Of a stretch of 64,000 bases of DNA, positions 9,796 to 18,114 are shown in pieces. The notes beneath the pieces are model-generated. The model was not told the origin of the DNA, did no database searches, and saw nothing but the letters and a program-made list of their open reading frames with translations. Position 1 is the first letter of the stretch. Each line of letters opens with the position of its first letter. Source of the DNA: an uncultured Sphingorhabdus sp. (GTDB lineage Bacteria; Pseudomonadota; Alphaproteobacteria; Sphingomonadales; Sphingomonadaceae); assembly GCA_947501885.1 (NCBI GenBank), contig CANMXN010000002.1, positions 186,001-250,000 on the forward strand, read 5' to 3'. A program made the position numbers and the translations under genes.

Positions 9796-10263
9796 TTATA
9801 AGCTAAGGTGATAAAATTGATTATAGGGGCTTTCACTATAAGAGGCGAAGGCTCCTCCTTTTTGGAAACCATATTTTTCATATAATCTTATAGCAGCATT
9901 AAACTCTTCGCCTGTACCAGTTTCCAATGATAATTTTGTGTAACTACGTTTGCGTGATACTTTAATGATATGGTCTAATAATTTTGCAGCGACACCTTTT
10001 CGCAGATGATCACTATGCGTACGCATAGACTTAATCTCTGCACTATTATTGCCCAGCTGCTTGAGGGCACCACAACCCATTAAAGCACCATCATTCCCCC
10101 GCACAGTCCACACAGAAACGTCATCCGAACGCAGTGCATCAACATCCATCGCAAATGCAAATGCCCTCGGTGTTGTATCATACATATTTGAGACATGTGA
10201 CGTGACAAGTGCTTGTACATCACTACAGCTTAAATCATCAACTTTGACAAAAAGAGATGACAT
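9796..10263 (-). CDS. GNAT-family N-acetyltransferase
   Basis: The 155-residue protein matches the GCN5-related acetyltransferase fold. The acetyl-CoA-binding motif A is seen in the segment ending RKGVAAKLLDHII, followed by the conserved LYEKYGFQKGG near the C-terminus. Such enzymes transfer acetyl groups to amines of small molecules or proteins; the substrate is unknown. Its ATG directly abuts the TGA of the upstream nitronate-monooxygenase-like gene (TGAATG), with GGAGA as ribosome binding site inside that gene, so the two are probably cotranscribed and translationally coupled. Confidence 0.88.
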   Translation of the reverse strand: MSSLFVKVDDLSCSDVQALVTSHVSNMYDTTPRAFAFAMDVDALRSDDVSVWTVRGNDGALMGCGALKQLGNNSAEIKSMRTHSDHLRKGVAAKLLDHIIKVSRKRSYTKLSLETGTGEEFNAAIRLYEKYGFQKGGAFASYSESPYNQFYHLSL

Positions 10264-11667
10264 TCAGTCTCCCGTAAGAATCCTATCAACAAGCTGTTTA
10301 ACATTGGGTACGAAACCATTAGAATAGAAAGGATCTGTACTAAAATTATAAGCAGCATGCCCTGCAAACATCAAATTTTCTTCAGGTTCACCGCCATGAG
10401 CAATATCTTGCAAAGACTTTTGAATACAGAAACTGCGCGGATCAGCCAAACGACCAGTGCTAAAATTATCATGATCTTTCCATGATGAAAAACCACAATG
10501 CGATAGGCAACCCATGCAATCCTTTTGGTCTTTGCGAATAGTAATGCCGTCATCTGGCGTTACATATACAACGCTATCATCAGGTGTTTTTAGCGCAATC
10601 TCATAACCCGCTGCAAACCATTGATGAGCACGACCCAAATCTTCATCTGTGACCCATATATTTTTGCCTTTAACGCCAACATCCAATTGCCTTGAATATA
10701 TTGGGCATTGTTCTTTCTTAAACGAAATTTGCCGTTTAGAACGTGCGTCCAAATCCATTAAAAACTCAGTTTTTACTGCGCTAGAATAAAATCCTGTTGG
10801 CGAGAATTTATGCAGAAGTACATCGCCTTCTTTGATGCTGGTTAGTTTATCTTTCCAAGGTGCAGGAATTGGGCTCTCTTTTGTCAACAATGGCCGCGTA
10901 CCATATTGAAAAGCAATTTGCCCAAGATCTTCATTATCAATCCAATCTTGCCAATCGCGCAGATACCAAACGCCGCCCGCCATAATGATTGGAACATTAT
11001 CCGATATGCCTTCTTTGCGCATAACATCACGCAAGGCTTGTACGCGTGGTTTTGGGTCTTGCGGCTCTTTGGGGTTTTCTGCATTTGAAAGACCATTATG
11101 CCCGCCAGCAAGCCAAGGGTCTTCATAAACCACTGCCGCCATTAACTCAGGAACTTTGCTGTACGCGCGCTTCCACAATGCACGAAAAGCTCTAGCGGAA
11201 CTTATAATGGGCAGATAGTTTACACCATAATTAGCAGCAATTTCTGATAATTTATAGGGCATACCCGCACCGCATGTAACTCCCGCAATCATACCTTTGG
11301 TTTTTTCCAATATGCCAATGAGTACTTCTTGTGCGCCGCCCATTTCCCAGAGGATATTAATATTAATAGCCCCTTTGCCATTGGCCAATTCATAAGCACG
11401 CTTCACTTGCGCTACACCGCCATCAATCGCATATTGAATCAATTCTCTATGCCGTTCAGCCCGTGTATTGCCTGTATAGATTTGTTCTATGATATTCCCA
11501 TTTTTATCATAGCTATCAGCATTCACTGCTGAAACAGTACCAATTCCGCCAGCTGCAGCCCATGCACCCGCGCTTTCACCATTGGTCGCAGACACCCCTT
11601 TACCACCTTCAATCAGTGGCCAAACTTCATTGCCGCCATAAAGGATAGGTTTTAAACCTTTAAACAC
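10264..11667 (-). CDS. Nitronate monooxygenase-like FMN flavoprotein
   Basis: At 467 residues this is the long form of the nitronate monooxygenase/2-nitropropane dioxygenase family, TIM-barrel FMN enzymes that oxidize alkyl nitronates or act as NAD(P)H:quinone reductases. FMN-binding features include VTCGAGMP and IIMAGGVWYLRD, followed by QYGTRPLL. The C-terminal third has an unusual cysteine cluster, CMGCLSHCGF, not present in the shorter classical enzymes. It starts with GTG at 11667 (GGGG about ten bases upstream). It is the first gene of a two-gene unit with the GNAT gene. The physiological substrate is not evident. Confidence 0.85.
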   Translation of the reverse strand: MFKGLKPILYGGNEVWPLIEGGKGVSATNGESAGAWAAAGGIGTVSAVNADSYDKNGNIIEQIYTGNTRAERHRELIQYAIDGGVAQVKRAYELANGKGAININILWEMGGAQEVLIGILEKTKGMIAGVTCGAGMPYKLSEIAANYGVNYLPIISSARAFRALWKRAYSKVPELMAAVVYEDPWLAGGHNGLSNAENPKEPQDPKPRVQALRDVMRKEGISDNVPIIMAGGVWYLRDWQDWIDNEDLGQIAFQYGTRPLLTKESPIPAPWKDKLTSIKEGDVLLHKFSPTGFYSSAVKTEFLMDLDARSKRQISFKKEQCPIYSRQLDVGVKGKNIWVTDEDLGRAHQWFAAGYEIALKTPDDSVVYVTPDDGITIRKDQKDCMGCLSHCGFSSWKDHDNFSTGRLADPRSFCIQKSLQDIAHGGEPEENLMFAGHAAYNFSTDPFYSNGFVPNVKQLVDRILTGD

Positions 11668-11784
11668 TCACATAGACCCCTATTGTATTTTGGCTTGTCT
11701 TACTCTTACCGCCCTAGAGCATCACTCTTATTTCAGCTGCTGATAGGGCAGAAAATTTGATTTTGCAACGATTACATATAATGT

Positions 11785-12939
11785 TCATAATGCCGAAAAT
11801 TCCTGATTATTCATTGCTGCTCCATATAATTTTTTGTAGCGCGCTATCATAACCTTCTCATCAAATTCGTCTTGCGCAATTTGCCAATTATCTTTCCCGA
11901 TTTTTTTGCGCAAATCAGAATCATTAGCTAATATTTGTAATGCCTTAGCAAAGCCTTCTTGATCCTGCTTATCAACGATAAAATCTTTATTTGATGCACT
12001 AACCATATTTCGCACATCACCAACATCGGTTGATAATGCTGGTATACCCGCAGCCATTGCTTCTACCAATGATATAGGAAATTGCTCGCTCAGCGATGAA
12101 AGCGCAAAAATATCAAACAAACCAATAAACCGTGATGGGTCTCTCAGAAAACCAGGCATTATTAAACGTTCGCTCATACCAAGGCGGCTCGCTTCTGCTA
12201 GGATAAGCTCTTTGTCTGGTCCCTCACCAGCTATAGCGAGTTTTACATGATCGCCAGCCACAGCCACTGCTCGCACCAATTTGGTCAAGTTTTTAACAGG
12301 CCTTAAGCCTGCAACCGTGCCTACTATGACCTCTCCATCACGTTTTTTAAGGCCAGGAAAAGCACCAAATTGTGCTTTTTTCTGATATTTAGGCAATGCA
12401 ATTCCATTGGAGATACGTATCACGCGCGCTTGCGGTTGTTTCCAAACCTTTTGTGCAATATCCTCTAATATTTGCGATGGAACTACCAATTTGTGACTCC
12501 GCTGTAGAGCAATCATTCGGAAGTAGTTACGTTTCCAATTCAGCTTATCAATTTCATCATGATTAAATCCATCTTCATGGTGAATAAGCGGAGCTAGTCC
12601 CTTCTTCTGGCTATAAATGGTATGCGCCATTACGCCATCCATTGATCCCCAATTATAGGATAATATCAGGTCAAATTGCTCCATATAGTCGCTAATTTGT
12701 TGATAGCGTTTGATAGCTGGGCGACCATGTAAAGGAGGGGACTCCCCTTTGGTTTCGTCGGGAAAATCCACATTTATCTTTTTATCAATAGCATCACGAG
12801 CGGACATAGCATCTGGAACAGCGGATATAATTGTATGGTGAGCAGATTTACCAAAAGCATTCATAAGCTGCACAGCCCGCGCTTCTTTTCCGCCAAGGTC
12901 AAAACTAGAATGTAAATGCAATATTTGAACGGGTTTCAT
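11785..12939 (-). CDS. Glycosyltransferase family 4
   Basis: This 384-residue protein is a GT-B glycosyltransferase. The N-terminal half begins ILHLHSSFDLGGKEARA, with the GG motif of GT4 acceptor domains. The C-terminal half has VGTVAGLRPVKNL, the nucleotide-sugar site GEGPDKELI and the EX7E motif in EQFPISLVEAMAAGIP. It probably transfers a sugar from an activated donor to a lipid or polysaccharide acceptor at the cytoplasmic membrane face. A separate glycosyltransferase lies at 30.8 kb. No polysaccharide export genes are adjacent. It may be cotranscribed with the hydrolase upstream (gap about 46 bases). Confidence 0.9.
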   Translation of the reverse strand: MKPVQILHLHSSFDLGGKEARAVQLMNAFGKSAHHTIISAVPDAMSARDAIDKKINVDFPDETKGESPPLHGRPAIKRYQQISDYMEQFDLILSYNWGSMDGVMAHTIYSQKKGLAPLIHHEDGFNHDEIDKLNWKRNYFRMIALQRSHKLVVPSQILEDIAQKVWKQPQARVIRISNGIALPKYQKKAQFGAFPGLKKRDGEVIVGTVAGLRPVKNLTKLVRAVAVAGDHVKLAIAGEGPDKELILAEASRLGMSERLIMPGFLRDPSRFIGLFDIFALSSLSEQFPISLVEAMAAGIPALSTDVGDVRNMVSASNKDFIVDKQDQEGFAKALQILANDSDLRKKIGKDNWQIAQDEFDEKVMIARYKKLYGAAMNNQEFSAL

Positions 12940-12985
12940 GGAAGACTCTCTTTATTGAAAATGCTATTGACTAATAGAGATATTT

Positions 12986-13879
12986 CTATCGCAGCTTATT
13001 TAAAAAACCTTCCATTGCCTGCACGCAATCTGGTTCATCTAGCGCAGGACAATGACCGACATTTTTAACGGTACGGAGTGTCGCTTTTCTCAACTGCTTA
13101 ACCATCTTATCCGCCGTTTCTGCACTTAATATATCGGATATCTCACCGCGTAATAGCAATGTTGGTATATCTGAAAGCGCTTTAAACACAGGCCATAAAT
13201 CTACCCCCGCTTCCCCACCTTGAATTTTGAACGGTTCGGAAATACGGCTATCATAATCCAATATTATTCTGCCGCTTGATGATAATTTACAGCATTTTTT
13301 TGCAAACCCAATCCAGTCTGATAATTCATAATCTGGGAACATGAGTTCGCCGCCTTCAGATAGGCCGCGTGCAGCATGAGCCCATGTATCATAGCTGCGG
13401 CCTTGCCCAACATAATTTTTGATTCGTTCTAAACCACGTGGATCGATATCAGGGCCAATATCATTAATAATAGCGCCAACTATTTGACGCGGCGGCTTGG
13501 TTCCAGATAGTGTGGAAGCTGATAGCATTGTAACAATACCGCCAAGCGATGTCCCAAGTGCAATAAATTTTTCGATATTTAACTCAGCGCATAATGCTTC
13601 TAAATCCTGCACATAAGTAAGCGGCACATAGGTCATCGCATCTTTAGCATAAGCGCTTTCTCCACGCCCACGAAAATCAAGCGCTATTACGCGCCATTGA
13701 TCGCCAAAAGAATCCGCAATCGTTGCAAAATCTCGCGCATTACGGGTTAACCCAGGCAAACATATGATAGGCGGCCGATCATCACTTTGGTTTTCACCCA
13801 TCGCATAATCACGGTAATGCAACCTTAGCCCATCCGCAGACCACCAATAGCCATCTTTATATTCAACTGCTCTTGCCAT
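12986..13879 (-). CDS. Alpha/beta-fold hydrolase
   Basis: A 297-residue alpha/beta hydrolase. The nucleophile elbow GTSLGG places the serine at residue 111, DFRGRGES is the conserved loop after strand 4, and VGHCPALDEPDC contributes the catalytic histidine. The protein has no signal peptide. The family includes esterases, lactonases and C-C hydrolases; nothing here fixes the substrate. It is divergently transcribed from selO with about 30 bases between the two starts, so their promoters must overlap the opposite coding regions or lie very close. Confidence 0.92.
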   Translation of the reverse strand: MARAVEYKDGYWWSADGLRLHYRDYAMGENQSDDRPPIICLPGLTRNARDFATIADSFGDQWRVIALDFRGRGESAYAKDAMTYVPLTYVQDLEALCAELNIEKFIALGTSLGGIVTMLSASTLSGTKPPRQIVGAIINDIGPDIDPRGLERIKNYVGQGRSYDTWAHAARGLSEGGELMFPDYELSDWIGFAKKCCKLSSSGRIILDYDSRISEPFKIQGGEAGVDLWPVFKALSDIPTLLLRGEISDILSAETADKMVKQLRKATLRTVKNVGHCPALDEPDCVQAMEGFLNKLR

Positions 13880-13908
13880 TTATTCTAACTCGCTCCACAT
13901 GGTGAGAC

Positions 13909-15285
13909 ATGAAAATCATACCCTCTCAATCCTCTTACAAGGCTGATCCAAAAATCACCAGCCTTGGTAATAAAATAGCTGATCCTGTTCAGCCCGCAAA
14001 TTTCCCCGAGACAATATTGCGCTTTCGCAATGATCGTTGGGCCCAATCAGTAGGCTTAGACCATTTGAATGACCAAAAATGGATTGAGCATTTTGGCCGT
14101 TTTGTGCCTTTAGACAATAATCTGCAAGAACCATTGGCCATGCGTTATCATGGTCATCAATTTCGTCATTATAATCCAGAAATTGGTGATGGCCGAGGGT
14201 TCCTGTTTGCACAAATGCGCGATCATAAGAACCGTTTGATGGACCTTGGAACAAAGGGCAGCGGCACCACACCTTATAGCCGTAGCGGGGATGGCCGCCT
14301 TACACTCAAAGGTGGCGTTCGAGAAATATTGGCCACCGAAATGCTCGAAGCCCTTGGTGTCCACACGTCCAAAACATTCTCACTCATTGAAACAGGCGAA
14401 GAGTTAGAGCGCGGCGATGAACCGTCTCCAACCCGCAGCGCAGTGATGGTTAGGCTCAATCATAGCCATATTAGATTTGGTACATTTCAGCGTATTGCCA
14501 CTGAGGATAATGTAGTGCTCATGGAAGATTTAGTACAATATTGCCTTAAAAACCTCTATAATGTGAAGCCCACTGAAACCCCAGCTGCGCAGTTATTCGC
14601 ATTGGTATGTGATGCAATGGCTCAGCAAGCAGCGCAATATATGGTCGCAGGTTTTGTCCACGGGGTTCTTAATACTGACAATATGAACATTACTGGAGAA
14701 AGTTTTGATTATGGGCCATGGCGTTTCACCCCATATTGGGAGCCAATGTTTACCGCCGCCTATTTTGATGAACATCGCCTTTATGCTTTTGGTCGTCAAG
14801 CACAAGCACTGCACTGGAATCTGGCACAACTCGCTGTCGCATTGCGTTTAATATGCGATTCTGACCCTTTGATTGCTGCATTGGATCAATTTCCTGAAAA
14901 GTTTAAAGGAGCTTTTATAACCAAATTTCTCTGGAGATTGGGGCTTAGCAGCCAAGGAAAGGATAAGGATTTAGAATTTGTAACAGCAGCAGAAAAAGCC
15001 ATGATCCATTCTGGCGTCATGATTGATGAGTTTTTCTTCGTCCATCGAACAGGAAGAAAGCTACTTAATAAAAATGAAGATCAAGAGTATCAAGCATTTG
15101 CAGATATATTATCAGATTATAATATCTCAAAGAATGATAATTTATATTGGAAGAGAGATAAACCCATTTCAATGCATATCGAAGAAGTCGAATCGATATG
15201 GAATGCTATTGCTCAAAATGATGATTGGAGCCAATTGCACATAAAAATTGAAGAAATTCGTTTAATGGGTAACGCGCATCAATAA
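13909..15285 (+). CDS. selO: SelO/YdiU protein adenylyltransferase
   Basis: The 458-residue protein is a SelO pseudokinase, which transfers AMP from ATP to Ser, Thr or Tyr residues of proteins and is linked to redox stress. Signature segments are GHQFRHYNPEIGDGRGF, the glycine-rich DLGTKGSGTTPYSR followed by SGDGR, and HGVLNTDNMNI, where N and D bind metal. The C-terminus ends NAHQ with no selenocysteine or cysteine tail, as expected for many bacterial members. Start codon ATG at 13909. It stands divergent to the hydrolase gene and 126 bases before an aldehyde dehydrogenase. Confidence 0.95.
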   Translation: MKIIPSQSSYKADPKITSLGNKIADPVQPANFPETILRFRNDRWAQSVGLDHLNDQKWIEHFGRFVPLDNNLQEPLAMRYHGHQFRHYNPEIGDGRGFLFAQMRDHKNRLMDLGTKGSGTTPYSRSGDGRLTLKGGVREILATEMLEALGVHTSKTFSLIETGEELERGDEPSPTRSAVMVRLNHSHIRFGTFQRIATEDNVVLMEDLVQYCLKNLYNVKPTETPAAQLFALVCDAMAQQAAQYMVAGFVHGVLNTDNMNITGESFDYGPWRFTPYWEPMFTAAYFDEHRLYAFGRQAQALHWNLAQLAVALRLICDSDPLIAALDQFPEKFKGAFITKFLWRLGLSSQGKDKDLEFVTAAEKAMIHSGVMIDEFFFVHRTGRKLLNKNEDQEYQAFADILSDYNISKNDNLYWKRDKPISMHIEEVESIWNAIAQNDDWSQLHIKIEEIRLMGNAHQ

Positions 15286-15411
15286 ATATTTTACAATAAT
15301 TTCTCAAAGACCTGCATCGTTAATAAATTATAAAGCATATCATCTTAAGCCGTATTTGAGTCTAGATATATGCATCTAAACTAGCATGATTATAATGATT
15401 AAGGCAAAGCA

Positions 15412-16863
15412 TTGGGCGAATTAAAATCATATGAACCTGCAACGGGCGCGCTACTATGGACTGGCGAATGTACAGACGCAGATAGCGAAATATCTATAAC
15501 CAGAGAAGCATGGGGCAAATGGGCTGCATATGGCCTATCTGACCGTATCGAAACCGTTCGTAAATTCTCTAATCGCATAAAAGCGGATGCCGAACCTCTT
15601 ATTGACTTAATTTGCCGTGAAACAGGTAAGCCAGTTTGGGAAGCGCGCAATGAAGTTGAAGAAATATCAGGTAAAGTTGATATTTGTATTAAAGCCTATG
15701 CAGAACGAAGTTCACAACGCAGACTAAGCGGAGCATCGGGGAATATGGCCGCTTTGCGTCATAAACCACATGGTGTTTTTGCTGTCATCACCTCTTATAA
15801 TGAACCCGCAGCTATTCCTTGCAGTCACATCATTCCAGCATTACTTGCTGGTAACGCCATAATATTTAAACCCAGCGAGCATGCACCAGCTGTAGGACAG
15901 TTCATTGTCGATTGTCTGCATCGCGCAGGAATCCCAAAAAATATCGTACGTGTCGTACACGGTGGACCTGAAGTTGGTAAAAAACTAGTAACTCATAACG
16001 ATATAGATGGTGTATTTTTCACTGGTTCTGCTCAAATTGGCATACAAATTAATCGTGCTTTTGTTAATCGCCCTGGTAAGATGTTGGTGTTAGAAATGGG
16101 CGGAAACAACCCTATCATTTTCTGGGATACAGCCGATATATACAGCTCTGCGGCTCTGGTTATTAAATCCGCTTTTGGTTCTGCTGGGCAAAAATGTACC
16201 GCTGCACGGCGCCTTATCATCAAAGACACATTATATGATTCTGTTATTCCAGAGATTAAAAGACTAGCAGATCGTCTGATAATTAATGATCCTTATGGTG
16301 ACCCGCCGCCATTTATGGGACCTATGATAACTAATGATATTGCGGATGGATTAACTGAGAGCTTCCTTGCCCTTATGAGCCATGGCGGACGACCCATACG
16401 CCATATGTCACGCCCTATTAAAGACCGCCCATTCGTATCACCAGGCATAATCGATGTAACCGATATGAAAGAGCGACCAGATGTTGAATTATTTGGCCCA
16501 TTGCTACAAATTATCAAAGTATCATCATTTGAAGATGCTATCATCGAAGCCAATAACACAAGATTTGGCCTATCCGCTTCGCTTATTGGTGGTAATGCTC
16601 AGCAATATGACCAATTTTGGGCCAATAGCAGAGCAGGCATCGTCAATTGGAATGCCGAAACAACGAAAATTTCATCTTCAGCCCCAATAGGCGGAACGGG
16701 ACTCTCCGGAAATGGACGGCCAGGGTCTTATTATAGCGTCGACCATTGCGCATATCCTGTTACTTCAGAAGAATGTGACACACCAAAGGCAATGATAGGT
16801 ATCGGCCTTAAAGATGATAATTATGGTTCTGATGATGCGCAAGAAGATAAGGCTGTTGCCTAA
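15412..16863 (+). CDS. Aldehyde dehydrogenase, AstD-like
   Basis: A 483-residue NAD-dependent aldehyde dehydrogenase closest in feel to succinylglutamate-semialdehyde dehydrogenase. The general base is E228 in LEMGGNNP and the nucleophile C262 in GQKCTAARR. The protein starts with TTG at 15412, preceded by AAGG with seven bases of spacing. In true AstD the residues before the NAD loop usually read PYNFP; here they read SYNEPAAIPCSH, a departure that may alter specificity. None of the arginine-succinyltransferase pathway partners (astA, astB, astE) is nearby, so the assignment to arginine catabolism is unproven. Confidence 0.8.
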   Translation: MGELKSYEPATGALLWTGECTDADSEISITREAWGKWAAYGLSDRIETVRKFSNRIKADAEPLIDLICRETGKPVWEARNEVEEISGKVDICIKAYAERSSQRRLSGASGNMAALRHKPHGVFAVITSYNEPAAIPCSHIIPALLAGNAIIFKPSEHAPAVGQFIVDCLHRAGIPKNIVRVVHGGPEVGKKLVTHNDIDGVFFTGSAQIGIQINRAFVNRPGKMLVLEMGGNNPIIFWDTADIYSSAALVIKSAFGSAGQKCTAARRLIIKDTLYDSVIPEIKRLADRLIINDPYGDPPPFMGPMITNDIADGLTESFLALMSHGGRPIRHMSRPIKDRPFVSPGIIDVTDMKERPDVELFGPLLQIIKVSSFEDAIIEANNTRFGLSASLIGGNAQQYDQFWANSRAGIVNWNAETTKISSSAPIGGTGLSGNGRPGSYYSVDHCAYPVTSEECDTPKAMIGIGLKDDNYGSDDAQEDKAVA

Positions 16864-16886
16864 TCTAATGGCGTTAGCTGTCCATT

Positions 16887-16928
16887 TATAATTCAAACTA
16901 ATATCAAACAGGCTGGTATAATTCAAAC
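16887..16928 (+). promoter_or_regulatory. 12-bp direct repeat upstream of the sulfate-reduction operon
   Basis: TATAATTCAAAC occurs perfectly at 16887-16898 and 16917-16928, exactly 30 bases apart, about three helical turns. The pair lies 75-116 bases before the cobA start. This spacing suits binding of a dimeric or tetrameric activator such as a LysR-type protein, but the regulator is unknown. Confidence 0.45.
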
Positions 16929-17002
16929 CGCTAAAGCCAAGCTTTTAAGGGTAATAATTATATTAATTTGCAGTCAGAATAGCAATTCACCATATAGGGT
17001 AT

Positions 17003-17821
17003 ATGAAAATCCTCGAACATAATATTGGTACAATTTATTTGGTAGGCGCAGGCCCTGGCGATCCAGATTTGCTTACGGTCAAAGCCGCCAAATTGCTGAA
17101 TAATGCATCATTAATAATCCATGATGGCTTAGTCGATCAAGCGATTATGGATTTAATTCCAAGCGATGCAACAAAAATCTCCGTTGCTAAAAAAAGGTCG
17201 CGTCATAGCGTGCCTCAAGATCAAATCAACGATATGCTTATACAATATGCACTGGAAGGTCACGATGTCATTCGTCTAAAAGGCGGCGATCCTTTTATCT
17301 TTGGCCGTGGCGGCGAAGAGGTCGAGGATATCCGAGCCGCTGGTGTCAGCGTAGAAGTAATCCCTGGCATTAGCGCAGCCGTTGGCGGAGCCGCAGAATA
17401 TTTAATGCCCCTCACTCACCGCGATCATTCTAGCGCCGTTACATTTGTAGCGGGTCAATGCAAAGGATTATCCGATCAAAATTGGGCGGGCCTAGCAGGC
17501 AAAGGCCGAACGCTCGTTATCTATATGGGTGTTGCTACCGCTGATGCTATATCCGAAAAATTAATCGCCGATGGATTATCACCCGATACGCCAGTGGCTG
17601 TTTTGGAAAAAGGTACGCGCAGCGACAGCCGCGCTTATCAGAGCTTGCTCACCGATTTAGGTTCAATGATGCAGCGTAATAGTATCAAAAGCCCTGCTCT
17701 CATCATAGTGGGAGACGTAGTGCAAAACTCATTAGCACAAAATGATTTTTCAGCATCACGCATAACGCACGCCATAGGCGGCAATAGCGCACTCACCGAT
17801 AATATGGAGAAACTATCATGA
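17003..17821 (+). CDS. cobA: Uroporphyrinogen-III C-methyltransferase (siroheme branch)
   Basis: This 272-residue SAM-dependent methyltransferase makes precorrin-2 from uroporphyrinogen III, the first step to siroheme. Diagnostic segments are VGAGPGDPDLLTVKA near the N-terminus and RLKGGDPFIFGRGGEE, both SAM/porphyrin-binding signatures. It has no CysG-type dehydrogenase/chelatase extension, so precorrin-2 must be finished by another protein. It is the first gene of the operon that encodes the siroheme-dependent sulfite reductase, and its stop overlaps the next start (ATGA). AGGG lies just upstream of the ATG. Confidence 0.96.
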   Translation: MKILEHNIGTIYLVGAGPGDPDLLTVKAAKLLNNASLIIHDGLVDQAIMDLIPSDATKISVAKKRSRHSVPQDQINDMLIQYALEGHDVIRLKGGDPFIFGRGGEEVEDIRAAGVSVEVIPGISAAVGGAAEYLMPLTHRDHSSAVTFVAGQCKGLSDQNWAGLAGKGRTLVIYMGVATADAISEKLIADGLSPDTPVAVLEKGTRSDSRAYQSLLTDLGSMMQRNSIKSPALIIVGDVVQNSLAQNDFSASRITHAIGGNSALTDNMEKLS

Positions 17822-18114
17822 AATTGCTCACTGGCAATGATTTAAAATCTGGCCTTGTCACATGGTGGACAGGCAAAGATTGGTCCATCAACATCGAAGA
17901 TGCCGTCGATGTTGGCGAAGAAGGTGAAGCGATTTTAGCCGCCGAAGAGGCTGCACGGCGTGTTAATTCACCCTATATTATTGACGGCGATGAAGATTCT
18001 GGAACGCCTCGCCCCGCCCATATCAAAGACCGCGTTCGCGCCCTTGGTCCGACTGTGCGTCCTGACCTAACCCTGAAACCGAATGATGCTAGCGCCATAG
18101 ATAAGGTAGTATGA
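17818..18114 (+). CDS. DUF2849 small protein of the sulfite reductase operon
   Basis: A 98-residue acidic protein of the DUF2849 family, regularly found between cobA and cysI in alphaproteobacteria. It begins inside the cobA stop (ATGA overlap) and its own TGA is followed directly by the cysI ATG, so the three are translationally coupled. A WTGKDW segment and the EEGEAILAAEEAARR helix are visible; there are no cysteines, membrane helices or known catalytic motifs. A role in assembly or electron supply to sulfite reductase is inferred only from context. Confidence 0.85.
   Translation: MKLLTGNDLKSGLVTWWTGKDWSINIEDAVDVGEEGEAILAAEEAARRVNSPYIIDGDEDSGTPRPAHIKDRVRALGPTVRPDLTLKPNDASAIDKVV

Noticed and set aside
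9786-9815. Bidirectional terminator between the amt and GNAT genes
   Set aside because: An AGCTTATAAAGCT-like palindrome is present, but it is AT-rich, short and lacks a T run on either strand.
13909-15285. Selenoprotein ending of SelO
   Set aside because: The frame ends with TAA after NAHQ and no in-frame TGA with a SECIS-like hairpin is visible.
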